Positions 16,073-23,544 of a stretch of 40,305 nucleotides of DNA are shown piece by piece. Position 1 is the stretch's first letter; each line of letters starts with the position of its first letter. The notes below the pieces were generated by a model. That model saw only the letters and a list, made by a program, of their open reading frames with translations, searched no databases and was not told where the DNA came from. A program made the position numbers and the translations under genes. Source of the stretch: Syntrophorhabdaceae bacterium (GTDB lineage: Bacteria; Desulfobacterota; Syntrophorhabdia; Syntrophorhabdales; Syntrophorhabdaceae); NCBI GenBank assembly GCA_036504895.1, contig DASXUJ010000081.1, forward strand, positions 1-40,305, in the 5' to 3' direction.

Positions 16073-17251
16073 TTATATTACCTCCAGCTCGGCATGCAGC
16101 GCGCCTGCCGCCTTGATAGTCTGTAAAATGGTGATCATATCCCTCGGGGTGACGCCGATGGCGTTTAAGGCTTTCACGAGCTCCCGTATGGTCACCCCTC
16201 CTTCCACGACCACGAATTTGGCCTTTTCCTCTTCCACCTTGATTTTCGTATCCGGGGTGACGACCGTGCGGCCCGCGGCGAAGGGCATGGGCTGGCTCAC
16301 CCTCGCGTCTTCCTTGATCTGCACGCTTATGTTCCCGTGGGCTATTGCCACTGTCGCGATCGTCACATTCTCGCCTATCACGACCGTACCGTTCTTCTCA
16401 TCCACCACGATCTTCGCCTGGCTGTCCGGCTTGATCTGGAGGTTTTCGACGATGGAGACGAACTTTACCGGGTTTGCCCTGAATTCCTCGGGGGTGGTAA
16501 TCACGATCGTGCCTCCGTCTTTCGCCGCGGCAGCCCCTTCGAATTCCGAATTCACCCGCTCGACGATCCGCCGCGTGTTGGTGAAATCAGGCGACTTGAG
16601 AGAGATGGTGAGGGTTTCGAGCCGGTAGTCTCCGTAGTTGATCTCCTTCTCCACCGCGAGCCCATTGGCGATCCTTCCCACGGTGGGATGGTTCTTGGTA
16701 ACGGACGCGCCCTGGCCGCTCGCGAGAAAACCGCCTACCACAATGGGGCCCTGGGCCACACCGTAGACGTCGCCGTCCGCGCCCTTAAGGGGCGTGAGCA
16801 CGAGAACGCCGCCCTCGATGCTCGTGGCGTCGCCGATGGAGGAGACGACTACATCGATCCTGTTCCCTACTTTTGCAAAGGGAGGCAGGTCCGCGGTCAC
16901 CATCACGGCGGCGATGTTCTTCACCTTCGTGTTCAGCGGGTCGACCCTGATCCCCATTTTCTCGAGCATGTTGGAGAGGGATTGGGTGGTGAAGATGGTC
17001 TGCACCTTATCGCCCGTTCCCTTAAGTCCGATGACGAGGCCATAGCCGATAAGCTGGTTTGTCCTGACCCCGCTTATGGCGCCGATATCTTTTATCCTGG
17101 CTGCTCCTGCCGGCCCTGCGGCCGGAACCAAGAACATGAGGGCGAGGAGAAGAAGAAGGAGGAGGTATCTACGCGACAGGCCGCCTATTCCGCCATTGAC
17201 GCTCGTGGAGCCTTTTTCCGTTTCCGTCATCTCTCTTGCGTCCTTTCTCAT
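16073..17251 (-). CDS. flgI: Flagellar P-ring protein FlgI
   Basis: 392 residues. A Sec signal peptide with a long leucine-rich core (residues ~30-50, ending AGPAGAAR) precedes the mature start RIKDIGAISGVRTNQLIGYGLVIGLKGTGD, the FlgI hallmark. FlgI forms the periplasmic P ring around the rod. The signal region is long if the first ATG (17251) is used; the ATG at 17230 has an equally good AAAGGA site and may be the true start. Between flgH and flgJ. Confidence 0.95.
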   Translation of the reverse strand: MRKDAREMTETEKGSTSVNGGIGGLSRRYLLLLLLLALMFLVPAAGPAGAARIKDIGAISGVRTNQLIGYGLVIGLKGTGDKVQTIFTTQSLSNMLEKMGIRVDPLNTKVKNIAAVMVTADLPPFAKVGNRIDVVVSSIGDATSIEGGVLVLTPLKGADGDVYGVAQGPIVVGGFLASGQGASVTKNHPTVGRIANGLAVEKEINYGDYRLETLTISLKSPDFTNTRRIVERVNSEFEGAAAAKDGGTIVITTPEEFRANPVKFVSIVENLQIKPDSQAKIVVDEKNGTVVIGENVTIATVAIAHGNISVQIKEDARVSQPMPFAAGRTVVTPDTKIKVEEEKAKFVVVEGGVTIRELVKALNAIGVTPRDMITILQTIKAAGALHAELEVI

Positions 17252-17272
17252 GACTGCTGTCCTCTTCCCATT

Positions 17273-17980
17273 TCAGAACGGCCACACGAGATCCATAACT
17301 CTCGTAAGCCATCCCGGTCTCTGTTTTTCGCCTACTACGCCTATGCCCGTGTAAATCACTTTCGCGTCGGCAACCTGGGTGGAGAGGACGGAGTTGTCAT
17401 AGGCGATATCTCTCGGTCTCACGACACCCTGGAGGAGTATCTCTTTTTTCTCGTTATTCACGTAGAGCTCGCGCTTCCCCTCTATCGCGAGATTTCCGCT
17501 GGGGAGCACGTCTACTACTTTCGCAGAGATGGTGGCGCTCAGGGTCCCGCTCCTCGTGGTCTTGCCGGAGCCGGAAAAATCATTCTGCGTGTTGGCATTT
17601 ATAAGTGCCGAAGGAATGACGTAGGGGTGGGTGTTCGGGTATTTCGTCTCCCATCCGAAATAATTGGATATACCCGCATTCACGGTAGTTTTTTTGGTGG
17701 TATCCGTGGCCGCCTGCTCGGAAGCCTGGGATGTCTCCACAATATTTATGGTGATGATGTCGCCGATGCTCTTTGCCCTCTGGTCCACATAAAAGGTATT
17801 CGATACCTGCTCCCCTCTCCAGATGGTCCCCGGCGCCTTGGGGGCGTTGGGCCGCGCATATTTGTACGTATTGTCGACCACGAAGGGCTCGCTCTTTATT
17901 TTCGACACCTCCATCTGGGCGACCGTATTGCAGCCCGTTGCCGCGAAGAGGATGATCATAAGAGAGTATAAGGTCTTCAT
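17273..17980 (-). CDS. flgH: Flagellar L-ring lipoprotein FlgH
   Basis: 235 residues. A short signal peptide ends in a lipobox-like AATGC with the lipidated Cys at residue 17. IGDIITINIVETSQASEQAATDT and GNLAIEGKRELYVNNEKKEILLQGVVRPRDIAYDNSVLSTQVADAKVIYTG-type sequence are FlgH signatures. FlgH forms the outer-membrane L ring. Follows flgA by 10 bases. Confidence 0.96.
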   Translation of the reverse strand: MKTLYSLMIILFAATGCNTVAQMEVSKIKSEPFVVDNTYKYARPNAPKAPGTIWRGEQVSNTFYVDQRAKSIGDIITINIVETSQASEQAATDTTKKTTVNAGISNYFGWETKYPNTHPYVIPSALINANTQNDFSGSGKTTRSGTLSATISAKVVDVLPSGNLAIEGKRELYVNNEKKEILLQGVVRPRDIAYDNSVLSTQVADAKVIYTGIGVVGEKQRPGWLTRVMDLVWPF

Positions 17981-17990
17981 GTCCGACTCC

Positions 17991-18737
17991 TTAGAATTCT
18001 ACGGTCACGAGATTTTCACCCGTGACCCTGCCGAGTATCTCTTTTCCCGAGGTGATGTTCTTCACCCGGACTGTCTCTCCCATCTTACCCCTGTCGAGGG
18101 CCTTGCCGTTTGCATGGATGAGGAGCCTGGGATTTTCCGCGACGATGCTTACCAGGTCCCCGCTCTTTACCAGGATCTGGTCCTCCAGCACCTGGGGGGT
18201 GATGATCGTCCCTGGGGCGAGGTCCTTCTTCAGCTTCTTGCCCACCACTTCATTCCGGGAAGAAGGATAGATCACGGCGCCCGTGAGAAAAGTCTCCTTT
18301 TCCGCCAGGTTTTCCGCTTTCACGAGATCACCCCTCTTGCCCTCCTGCTTCAGCACGAAAAGTACCTTCTTCTTGTATACCCGGAATGCCACATAGAGGT
18401 TCCTTTCCTTCACGTCTTTGCCTTCGATCTCGACGAGGCAGAGGCCGTCGCCCTGGCCGTCGGGCACTTTCGTGAAATTTATGCCCTTCACTTTTATTTT
18501 CCCCTTGGCAAAGGCGGGTATGTTGTTGAACTTGATCTGGATCTCTTCCCCGTTACCGTAAAAATCCCGTATGAAGCTCGTGAGTCGCTTCTCCACGGCC
18601 GGTATCTCCTCCGAAAAGGCCGGAGCTGACAAGACAAGGGATAAGCAGACGAGGGCCGCACCGAAAACGAAGGGGGCTATTGCCGTCTGAAAAACTCGCC
18701 CCCCAATCATATTCTCCGGACCTCCCCGTCTCATCAC
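17991..18737 (-). CDS. flgA: P-ring assembly chaperone FlgA
   Basis: 248 residues. An N-terminal signal peptide (hydrophobic stretch ~20-40, ending APAFSEEIP) directs it to the periplasm, where FlgA assists FlgI polymerisation. The C-terminal SAF-like domain is evident: GDLVKAENLAEKETF, LAPGTIITPQVLEDQILVKSGDLVSIVAENPRLLIHANGKALDRGKMGETVRVKN-type pattern, ending VTGENLVTVEF. Lies between flgG and flgH, the common deltaproteobacterial order. Confidence 0.94.
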   Translation of the reverse strand: MMRRGGPENMIGGRVFQTAIAPFVFGAALVCLSLVLSAPAFSEEIPAVEKRLTSFIRDFYGNGEEIQIKFNNIPAFAKGKIKVKGINFTKVPDGQGDGLCLVEIEGKDVKERNLYVAFRVYKKKVLFVLKQEGKRGDLVKAENLAEKETFLTGAVIYPSSRNEVVGKKLKKDLAPGTIITPQVLEDQILVKSGDLVSIVAENPRLLIHANGKALDRGKMGETVRVKNITSGKEILGRVTGENLVTVEF

Positions 18738-18741
18738 TTTT

Positions 18742-19530
18742 TTATCTCCTTACGTTGTTCGCGATCTGGAGCATCTCGTCGGCGGCCTGTATGGCTTTGG
18801 AGTTTACTTCATAGGCCCTCTGACCGATGATAAGGTTGATCATTTCCTGCATGATATTCACATTCGACATTTCCAGGAACCCCTGGAGCAACGTTCCCAT
18901 GCCGTTTGTTCCCGGCTGTCCGAGTACAGGGGCGCCGCTCGCATCGGTCTGCTGAAAAAGGCTCTTGCCGGTCGCGGTAAGGCCCGTGGCGTTGGGGAAG
19001 CTGGCAAGCTCGATCTTTCCGATCTGCTGCAGTGCAGACTGTCCCTGGGTCTGGACCGAAACGGTGCCGTCGGCGCCTATCGCCGTCTTTATAGTATTGT
19101 TCGGGATAGTGATATTCGGAGTAATGAGATAACCGTCGGACGTGCAGAGCCTGCCTTCGGAATCTTTTTTCAGGGCCCCTGCCCTTGTGTAGGCAAGGGT
19201 ACCGTCAGGCATGGTGATCTGCATGAAACCGGCGCCCTCGATGGCGATATCCGTTTCATTATCGGTCTGCTGAAAGTCTCCCTGGATGAAGACCTTCTGG
19301 ACCGCCGAAAGCATGGCGCCGTGGCCGATCTGAATGCCTGTGGGAATCTGGTTGCCGGCGTCGTTCTTGGTCCCCTGGAGCCTGATGGTCTGGTAAATGA
19401 GGTCCTGGAAGTCGGCCCGGCTCTTCTTGTAGCCCACGGTATTTACGTTCGCTATGTTATTGGCGATCACATCAAGATTGACCTGCTGCACGTTCATGCC
19501 GGTTCCCGATGTCCATAATGCTCTGATCAT
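18742..19530 (-). CDS. flgG: Distal rod protein FlgG
   Basis: 262 residues, the family's usual length. N-terminal MIRALWTSGTGMNVQQ followed by NNIANVNTVGYKKSRADFQDL, and C-terminal EMSNVNIMQEMINLIIGQRAYEVNSKAIQAADEML, are diagnostic for FlgG. It forms the distal rod that passes through the P and L rings. Follows flgF by nine bases. Confidence 0.97.
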   Translation of the reverse strand: MIRALWTSGTGMNVQQVNLDVIANNIANVNTVGYKKSRADFQDLIYQTIRLQGTKNDAGNQIPTGIQIGHGAMLSAVQKVFIQGDFQQTDNETDIAIEGAGFMQITMPDGTLAYTRAGALKKDSEGRLCTSDGYLITPNITIPNNTIKTAIGADGTVSVQTQGQSALQQIGKIELASFPNATGLTATGKSLFQQTDASGAPVLGQPGTNGMGTLLQGFLEMSNVNIMQEMINLIIGQRAYEVNSKAIQAADEMLQIANNVRR

Positions 19531-19539
19531 ATATTCCTC

Positions 19540-20274
19540 CTATTTCACTACATCCAGGAGCTTTGCCATTACATCGCCCAAAGCCTGGTCAACTTTCGAA
19601 TATGATTCAAATGCCCTCATGGCAGTCATCATGTCGACCATCTCGGTCATGACATTGACGTTGGAAGCTTCGTAATAACCCGACCTTACCGTCATTTTAA
19701 CGGGAACCGTCTCTTCCGCCGCAGGATTCGTATTGATAAAAGAACTTTTCCCCTGGTTTCTGAGGCTCGACTTATCCTTGAAATCGACGATCTTGAGCTG
19801 GCCGGCCTGTTGCCTGTCCACGTATATGGCGCCGTCTTCCGCGACCATGATCTCCTTGCCGTCAAGGATTATGTCTCCTCCCGTCTGCCCGATTACGGCG
19901 TTTCCGTCCATGGTGACGAGCCTCTTATTCGGATCGAGACTGAACTGTCCGTTGCGTGTGTAGAGGGTCTCTCCACTGCGGCCCTTGATCGCAAAGAAGC
20001 CGCTTCCCTGTATGGCAACGTCGAGCCTGTTGTCCGTCTCGATCATCGAGCCTTCCCCGAAATAGACATGGGTATCGATATCCCCTAAAGTAGTGTGAGG
20101 CAGGGTAATCGATGCGTTTCCCTGGGTTTCGGTTTCGTCACTCGCCATCTGGAAGGAAGGCCGCGACGACTTGTACCCCGCGGTGGAGGCGTTGGCCAGA
20201 TTGTTTGTAATGGCTTCCATCCGTCTCTGGATCGAATATTTTCCGGGAAGAGTGATAAATACACTGTTTAGCAT
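19540..20274 (-). CDS. flgF: Proximal rod protein FlgF
   Basis: 244 residues. Rod/hook family N-terminus (MEAITNNLANASTAGYKSSRPSF) and C-terminus (YYEASNVNVMTEMVDMMTAMRAFESYSKVDQALGDVMAKL). Shorter than FlgG and placed before it, which fits FlgF. The ATG at 20274 has AGGT upstream. A strong sigma-54 promoter match sits 24 bases before the start, making flgF the first gene of the rod-ring-junction operon. Confidence 0.93.
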   Translation of the reverse strand: MLNSVFITLPGKYSIQRRMEAITNNLANASTAGYKSSRPSFQMASDETETQGNASITLPHTTLGDIDTHVYFGEGSMIETDNRLDVAIQGSGFFAIKGRSGETLYTRNGQFSLDPNKRLVTMDGNAVIGQTGGDIILDGKEIMVAEDGAIYVDRQQAGQLKIVDFKDKSSLRNQGKSSFINTNPAAEETVPVKMTVRSGYYEASNVNVMTEMVDMMTAMRAFESYSKVDQALGDVMAKLLDVVK

Positions 20275-20297
20275 GGTGACCTCATGGCATGTTATCG

Positions 20298-20313
20298 TGC
20301 AAAGCTTATGCCA
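20298..20313 (-). promoter_or_regulatory. Sigma-54 promoter of the flgF operon
   Basis: TGGCATAAGCTTTGCA on the minus strand has GG and GC exactly ten bases apart and differs from TGGCACG-N4-TTGCA only at the two least conserved positions. The start point would be near 20287, leaving a leader of about 13 bases with AGGT before the flgF ATG. Confidence 0.8.
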
Positions 20314-20398
20314 AGGGCAATTTTCTTTACATATAGGGGAAAAGCAAAAAATGAATGGAAATAAAAGGCGGAAATATTTTCCTAGGTGGGCAAACTTT

Positions 20399-20623
20399 TC
20401 ATATGGTTATATCGATCTTTCCCTCTTCGCCGCCCGGCGAACCGCGGTTGCCCGAATGAGCGGCGGTATCGTCCGGCGGCGTTTCTTTCCTGGAATCGTC
20501 TTCTTTTTTGTGGTGGTCGTGTTTCGGTTTTCTGAATAGACTTACCCTCTCTTTGGAGATCGACAGCTTCCTGTCCAAGGCGGTGACCTGGCTCAATAGG
20601 TTGGTATCGAATCCGTCGCTCAT
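20399..20623 (-). CDS. Small unknown protein between cheW and flgF
   Basis: 74 residues, not recognised. The N-terminal half (LLSQVTALDRKLSISKERVSLF) is probably helical; the second half is charged and low-complexity (KPKHDHHKKEDD, then Gly/Pro-rich), likely disordered. AAGGAG lies ten bases before the ATG at 20623, 20 bases after the cheW stop, so it looks translated and co-transcribed with cheW. The ATTCA-containing gap to flgF (20275-20398) holds the sigma-54 promoter. A small flagellar or chemotaxis accessory protein is possible, but no function can be assigned. Confidence 0.6.
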   Translation of the reverse strand: MSDGFDTNLLSQVTALDRKLSISKERVSLFRKPKHDHHKKEDDSRKETPPDDTAAHSGNRGSPGGEEGKIDITI

Positions 20624-20643
20624 CTATTCAGCGCTCCTTCCGC

Positions 20644-21111
20644 TTAATTGTTCTCTATCGACTCGAGCTCCTTTCTGTCAGGAGACGAGAAGACCTTCTT
20701 AAGCTCCAGGAGAATGAGAAGCCTGTTGTCCAGCTTGCCCACTCCCTCGATATATTCCGATTCGATACCTGCCACGATGGATGGCGGAGGCTCTATGGTG
20801 CTCCCGGGGATCCTCAGTACTTCGGAGACGGAGTCGACGATAAAACCGAGCACGAGCCCGTCGAGCTCGACCACGATTATTCTCGTCGCTTTGTCGTACA
20901 TTCCGTTCCTGAAGCCGAGCCTTTTCCTCAAGTCTACTATAGGTATGATTTTCCCCCGCAGATTGATGACCCCCTCAATGAATGTGGGAGCATTGGGGAT
21001 TTTCGTAATATTCATCATCCTGTTGATCTCCTGGACCTTCAGGATATCCACCCCGAATTCTTCGTTCTCCAGCTTGAATGTGACCAGTTGCAATATCTTG
21101 CCGTCTTCCAT
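20644..21111 (-). CDS. cheW: Chemotaxis coupling protein CheW (first copy)
   Basis: 155 residues. CheW links receptors to the CheA kinase. LVTFKLENEEFGVDILKVQEINRM at the start, INLRGKIIPIVDLRKRLGF at residues ~49-67 and LGFIVDSVSEVLRIPGSTIEPPP are the standard CheW signatures. First gene of a short leftward unit with the small gene at 20399, facing the muramidase gene across a 353-base promoter region. A FliA-like promoter lies ~60 bases upstream. Confidence 0.95.
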   Translation of the reverse strand: MEDGKILQLVTFKLENEEFGVDILKVQEINRMMNITKIPNAPTFIEGVINLRGKIIPIVDLRKRLGFRNGMYDKATRIIVVELDGLVLGFIVDSVSEVLRIPGSTIEPPPSIVAGIESEYIEGVGKLDNRLLILLELKKVFSSPDRKELESIENN

Positions 21112-21170
21112 TATCTGCCTCCTTTGGCTTGGCCGGGATATCCGGAAATGCCTTGTTTTCTACAGAGTAA

Positions 21171-21197
21171 TAATCGCGCGGAAAAAAAAAAACTTAA
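21171..21197 (-). promoter_or_regulatory. FliA-like promoter of cheW
   Basis: TTAAGTTT-N11-CGCGATTA on the minus strand: the -35 is identical to that of fliC and the spacing is exact; the -10 keeps the central CGAT but matches only five of eight positions. Most of the spacer is a run of T. The gene-free 21112-21464 stretch holds this site and the sigma-54 site on the other strand. Confidence 0.5.
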
Positions 21198-21409
21198 GCG
21201 AATAATGAGAAAAGGGAAAAGAAAAGGTGAGAGAAGGTGGCCCGGTGACTACCGGAGTGTCAAATTTTTGTCGCCGCGCCTCAAAGACGCCTCTTTCATG
21301 CCTTCCTTTGTCCTTTCCGTTGCCGCGGAACCGATCGTCAAAGAGGCAGTGCCTTTCTTATGCCTCTATATATAATGGAGAAAATCACGCCTCCCTGCCG
21401 GGGCCTTCA

Positions 21410-21425
21410 TGGCATTGATATTGCA
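21410..21425 (+). promoter_or_regulatory. Sigma-54 promoter of the muramidase-like gene
   Basis: TGGCATTGATATTGCA has GG and GC exactly ten bases apart and matches the sigma-54 consensus almost as well as the flgF site, with the same TGGCAT...TTGCA ends. The start point would be near 21436, 29 bases before the ATG at 21465. Confidence 0.78.
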
Positions 21426-21464
21426 GCCCTTCCCTATACATATTTTTCTTCAAAGGGAGTGCCT

Positions 21465-22163
21465 ATGGCATCTTACATGGACATTATCAACGCCACCATG
21501 CAGTATCAGAAAACGAGCCTCGAAAGAAGGGGCGGCCACGGACAGGGCACGCAGGGGATCTCTTTCGAAACCATCCTGAGTCAGTCGATGGATCCGTGGA
21601 AGATTGAGGGCACTGTTTCCCCTGCCGTCTCCCAGAGTCCCATTTCACCCGCGGAGCTCGAGGATGAGCTGAAATTCAAGGAATGCCTTAAATTTGTACT
21701 GGGTCAGGAGGGGAATAAATTTGTAAGCGACGATGGGGGCAAAGAATCGTCCCGGTACGGTATCCTTCAGTCTACTGCAAAATATCTGGGTTACAAAGGA
21801 GATGTGAAGAACATCACCCGCCCGGAAGTGGAGAAGCTTTATAAAAAGATATGGGACAAATCCGGGGCCAAGGGCCTCGACCTGCCCATGGCGCTTGTCC
21901 ATTTCGATACCTTCGTCAACAGCCCCGCCTCTGCAAGGAAATTACTCAAGAAATCGGAAGGCAATCTCGAAAATTACATTAAATCGAGGGAGCAGCGTTA
22001 TACCCGCCTCGCGGAAGCGAGACCCGAGGCATACGGGAAGTACCTCAAGGGGTGGAAAAACAGGATAAACAGTCTGAAAAATGTGGTTGCCCAGTACAAC
22101 AAGCAAAATATTATGGCAGCCGCCGGGGCGTACGGCGTCAGGGGCTCAGGAAAACTTGCGTGA
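21465..22163 (+). CDS. GH108-like muramidase (candidate flagellar peptidoglycan hydrolase)
   Basis: 233 residues. Residues ~70-170 resemble the glycoside hydrolase 108 fold: a catalytic-type Glu in LGQEGNKFVSDDGGKESSRYGI (family pattern EGG...D.GG.T.yGI), then a helical part with PEVEKLYKKIWDKSGAKGLDLPMALVHFDTFVNSP. The N-terminal 60 residues are unconserved and there is no signal peptide, so export through the flagellar type III channel is possible (inference). The ATG at 21465 is chosen for AGGGAG just upstream; the frame is open further 5'. The gene sits alone behind a sigma-54 promoter, divergent from the rod operon. Confidence 0.72.
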   Translation: MASYMDIINATMQYQKTSLERRGGHGQGTQGISFETILSQSMDPWKIEGTVSPAVSQSPISPAELEDELKFKECLKFVLGQEGNKFVSDDGGKESSRYGILQSTAKYLGYKGDVKNITRPEVEKLYKKIWDKSGAKGLDLPMALVHFDTFVNSPASARKLLKKSEGNLENYIKSREQRYTRLAEARPEAYGKYLKGWKNRINSLKNVVAQYNKQNIMAAAGAYGVRGSGKLA

Positions 22164-22306
22164 CCCCTCTGCCCGGTCAGTTACCCCCGCCCCGTGTGTC
22201 ATCGCAACCGCCGATCTTGAGCCTGCAAATGCGTTCTCAGCACATTCGGACAGGCTTTTTGCCCTTATTCTTATTACATCTGCCCCATGTAAAAGAAAAG
22301 GGCCAT

Positions 22307-22333
22307 TTAAGTTTCTATTCCATCTCACGACAA
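22307..22333 (+). promoter_or_regulatory. FliA-like promoter of cheY-cheX
   Basis: TTAAGTTT-N11-CACGACAA: the same -35 word and spacing as the fliC promoter, with a -10 matching five of eight positions (CGA and final AA kept). It lies 47 bases before the cheY start. Apart from this, 22164-22380 shows nothing recognisable. Confidence 0.45.
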
Positions 22334-22380
22334 TTATATGAGATGAATGGTTTCACAGCTCATTTAACAGGAGGGAGAAT

Positions 22381-22758
22381 ATGAAAGTCCTCGTCGTGGA
22401 CGATTTCGCAACAATGAGAAAAATTATCAAGAACGTGCTGAAGCAGATCGAAATTGAGGACGTGCTGGAAGCGGAGAGCGGAAAACATGCCTTATCGGTT
22501 CTCAAGGGGGATGATGCGGTCGATCTGATCATCAGCGACTGGATCATGCCCGAGATGACAGGCATCGAATTCCTGAAGGCATGCAAAAGCGATGATGCAT
22601 TCAAGGGCATCCCTTTCATTATGGTCACCGCGGAAGCCCAGAAAGATAACATCATGGAAGCAATTAAATCCGGAGTAGACAACTATATTGTAAAACCCTT
22701 CACCCCCGATAAGTTAAAGGATGCGATCGACAAAGCAAGAGCGAGGGCGGGTAAGTAG
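22381..22758 (+). CDS. cheY: Chemotaxis response regulator CheY
   Basis: 125 residues, a stand-alone receiver domain. Acidic pocket Asp7/Asp8, phosphorylated Asp53 (SDWIMPEM), Thr83 (MVTAEA) and Lys105 (YIVKPF) are all present. Phospho-CheY binds the flagellar switch. AGGAGGGAG precedes the ATG. Followed after 30 bases by cheX, its phosphatase. Confidence 0.96.
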   Translation: MKVLVVDDFATMRKIIKNVLKQIEIEDVLEAESGKHALSVLKGDDAVDLIISDWIMPEMTGIEFLKACKSDDAFKGIPFIMVTAEAQKDNIMEAIKSGVDNYIVKPFTPDKLKDAIDKARARAGK

Positions 22759-22788
22759 CTCTCGATATCGTAGAATGGAGGACACAAG

Positions 22789-23274
22789 ATGGACGTAAAA
22801 TTCATAAACCCCTTCGTGTTGGCAGCTCAGACCGTATTTAAAACAATGCTGGGACTGGACACGAATATGGGGAAACCCATACTAAAAGATGTGAGGGCCA
22901 CCTCCGGCGACGTGACCGGCATTATGGGGCTGGTGGGCGACAGAAAGGGCACCATCGCGATCAGCTTCAGGGAAGCGGGCGCCATGTTTGTCTTCAAGAC
23001 CCTGGTAGGGGACGAAGAGTGCACGAAAATAGGCCCCGAGGTCGTCGATTCGATCGGTGAGCTGACCAATATCATCTCCGGTCAGGCCCGCAAGGAATTC
23101 GAAAAAACCGGCATAAACCTTAAAGCGGCAATCCCTATGGTTGTGGTCGGCCACAATGTGGAGCTGAACTTCATTACCAAGATCCCCATCATCTCCCTTC
23201 CCTTTTATTTCCCCATCAGCAGTAATGGAGACGGAGAGAAGGAAGTAATGTTTCTCGATTTCTCTTTCGAATAA
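22789..23274 (+). CDS. cheX: CheY-P phosphatase CheX
   Basis: 161 residues. The CheC/CheX/FliY phosphatase motif is seen once, in EVVDSIGELTNIISGQARKEF, with catalytic Glu91 and Asn94, as in CheX. CheX dephosphorylates CheY-P and so resets the motor signal; the pairing with cheY in one operon fits. AATGGAGGACA stands before the ATG. The protein lacks CheC's second motif. Confidence 0.93.
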   Translation: MDVKFINPFVLAAQTVFKTMLGLDTNMGKPILKDVRATSGDVTGIMGLVGDRKGTIAISFREAGAMFVFKTLVGDEECTKIGPEVVDSIGELTNIISGQARKEFEKTGINLKAAIPMVVVGHNVELNFITKIPIISLPFYFPISSNGDGEKEVMFLDFSFE

Positions 23275-23441
23275 AAGAGCGTGCAGCCGGCGGAGGCGCA
23301 TTTTCACCGGCATGGAGGAAGATGGAGCGGGTGCCGCAATATGAGAACTCCGGAAAAGAGCCGAGGGGGAACCGCGGTCCACTTCGGAGCATCCTTTCCT
23401 TCTCCGATGCCTTTTTGCGCGTAAGAGCCGCGGTACGTTGA

Positions 23442-23471
23442 TTGACAGGGACGGCGGGGATGGTCTACTAT
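23442..23471 (+). promoter_or_regulatory. Sigma-70 promoter of the hybrid kinase gene
   Basis: A perfect -35 box TTGACA (23442-23447) and TACTAT (23466-23471) with an 18-base spacer. The start point would be near 23479, some 65 bases before the kinase gene. This suggests housekeeping expression, unlike the motility genes around it. Confidence 0.6.
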
Positions 23472-23544
23472 ATAGCCCGTATCTCTTGCCGGTCTTGCCA
23501 TCTATGCAGGGTTCCTCCGCAAAAAAACCGCAAAGTTTTCACGT

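Noticed and set aside
16337-17971. Long open frame on the plus strand across flgI and flgH
   Set aside because: It is antisense to two genes with clear family motifs; its translation shows no recognisable domain and has the composition of a GC-rich shadow frame.
21233-21270. Sigma-54 promoter for cheW on the minus strand
   Set aside because: A GG-N10-GC spacing exists in a CCGGT/ACCGG hairpin, but the flanking TGGCA and TTGC words are absent.
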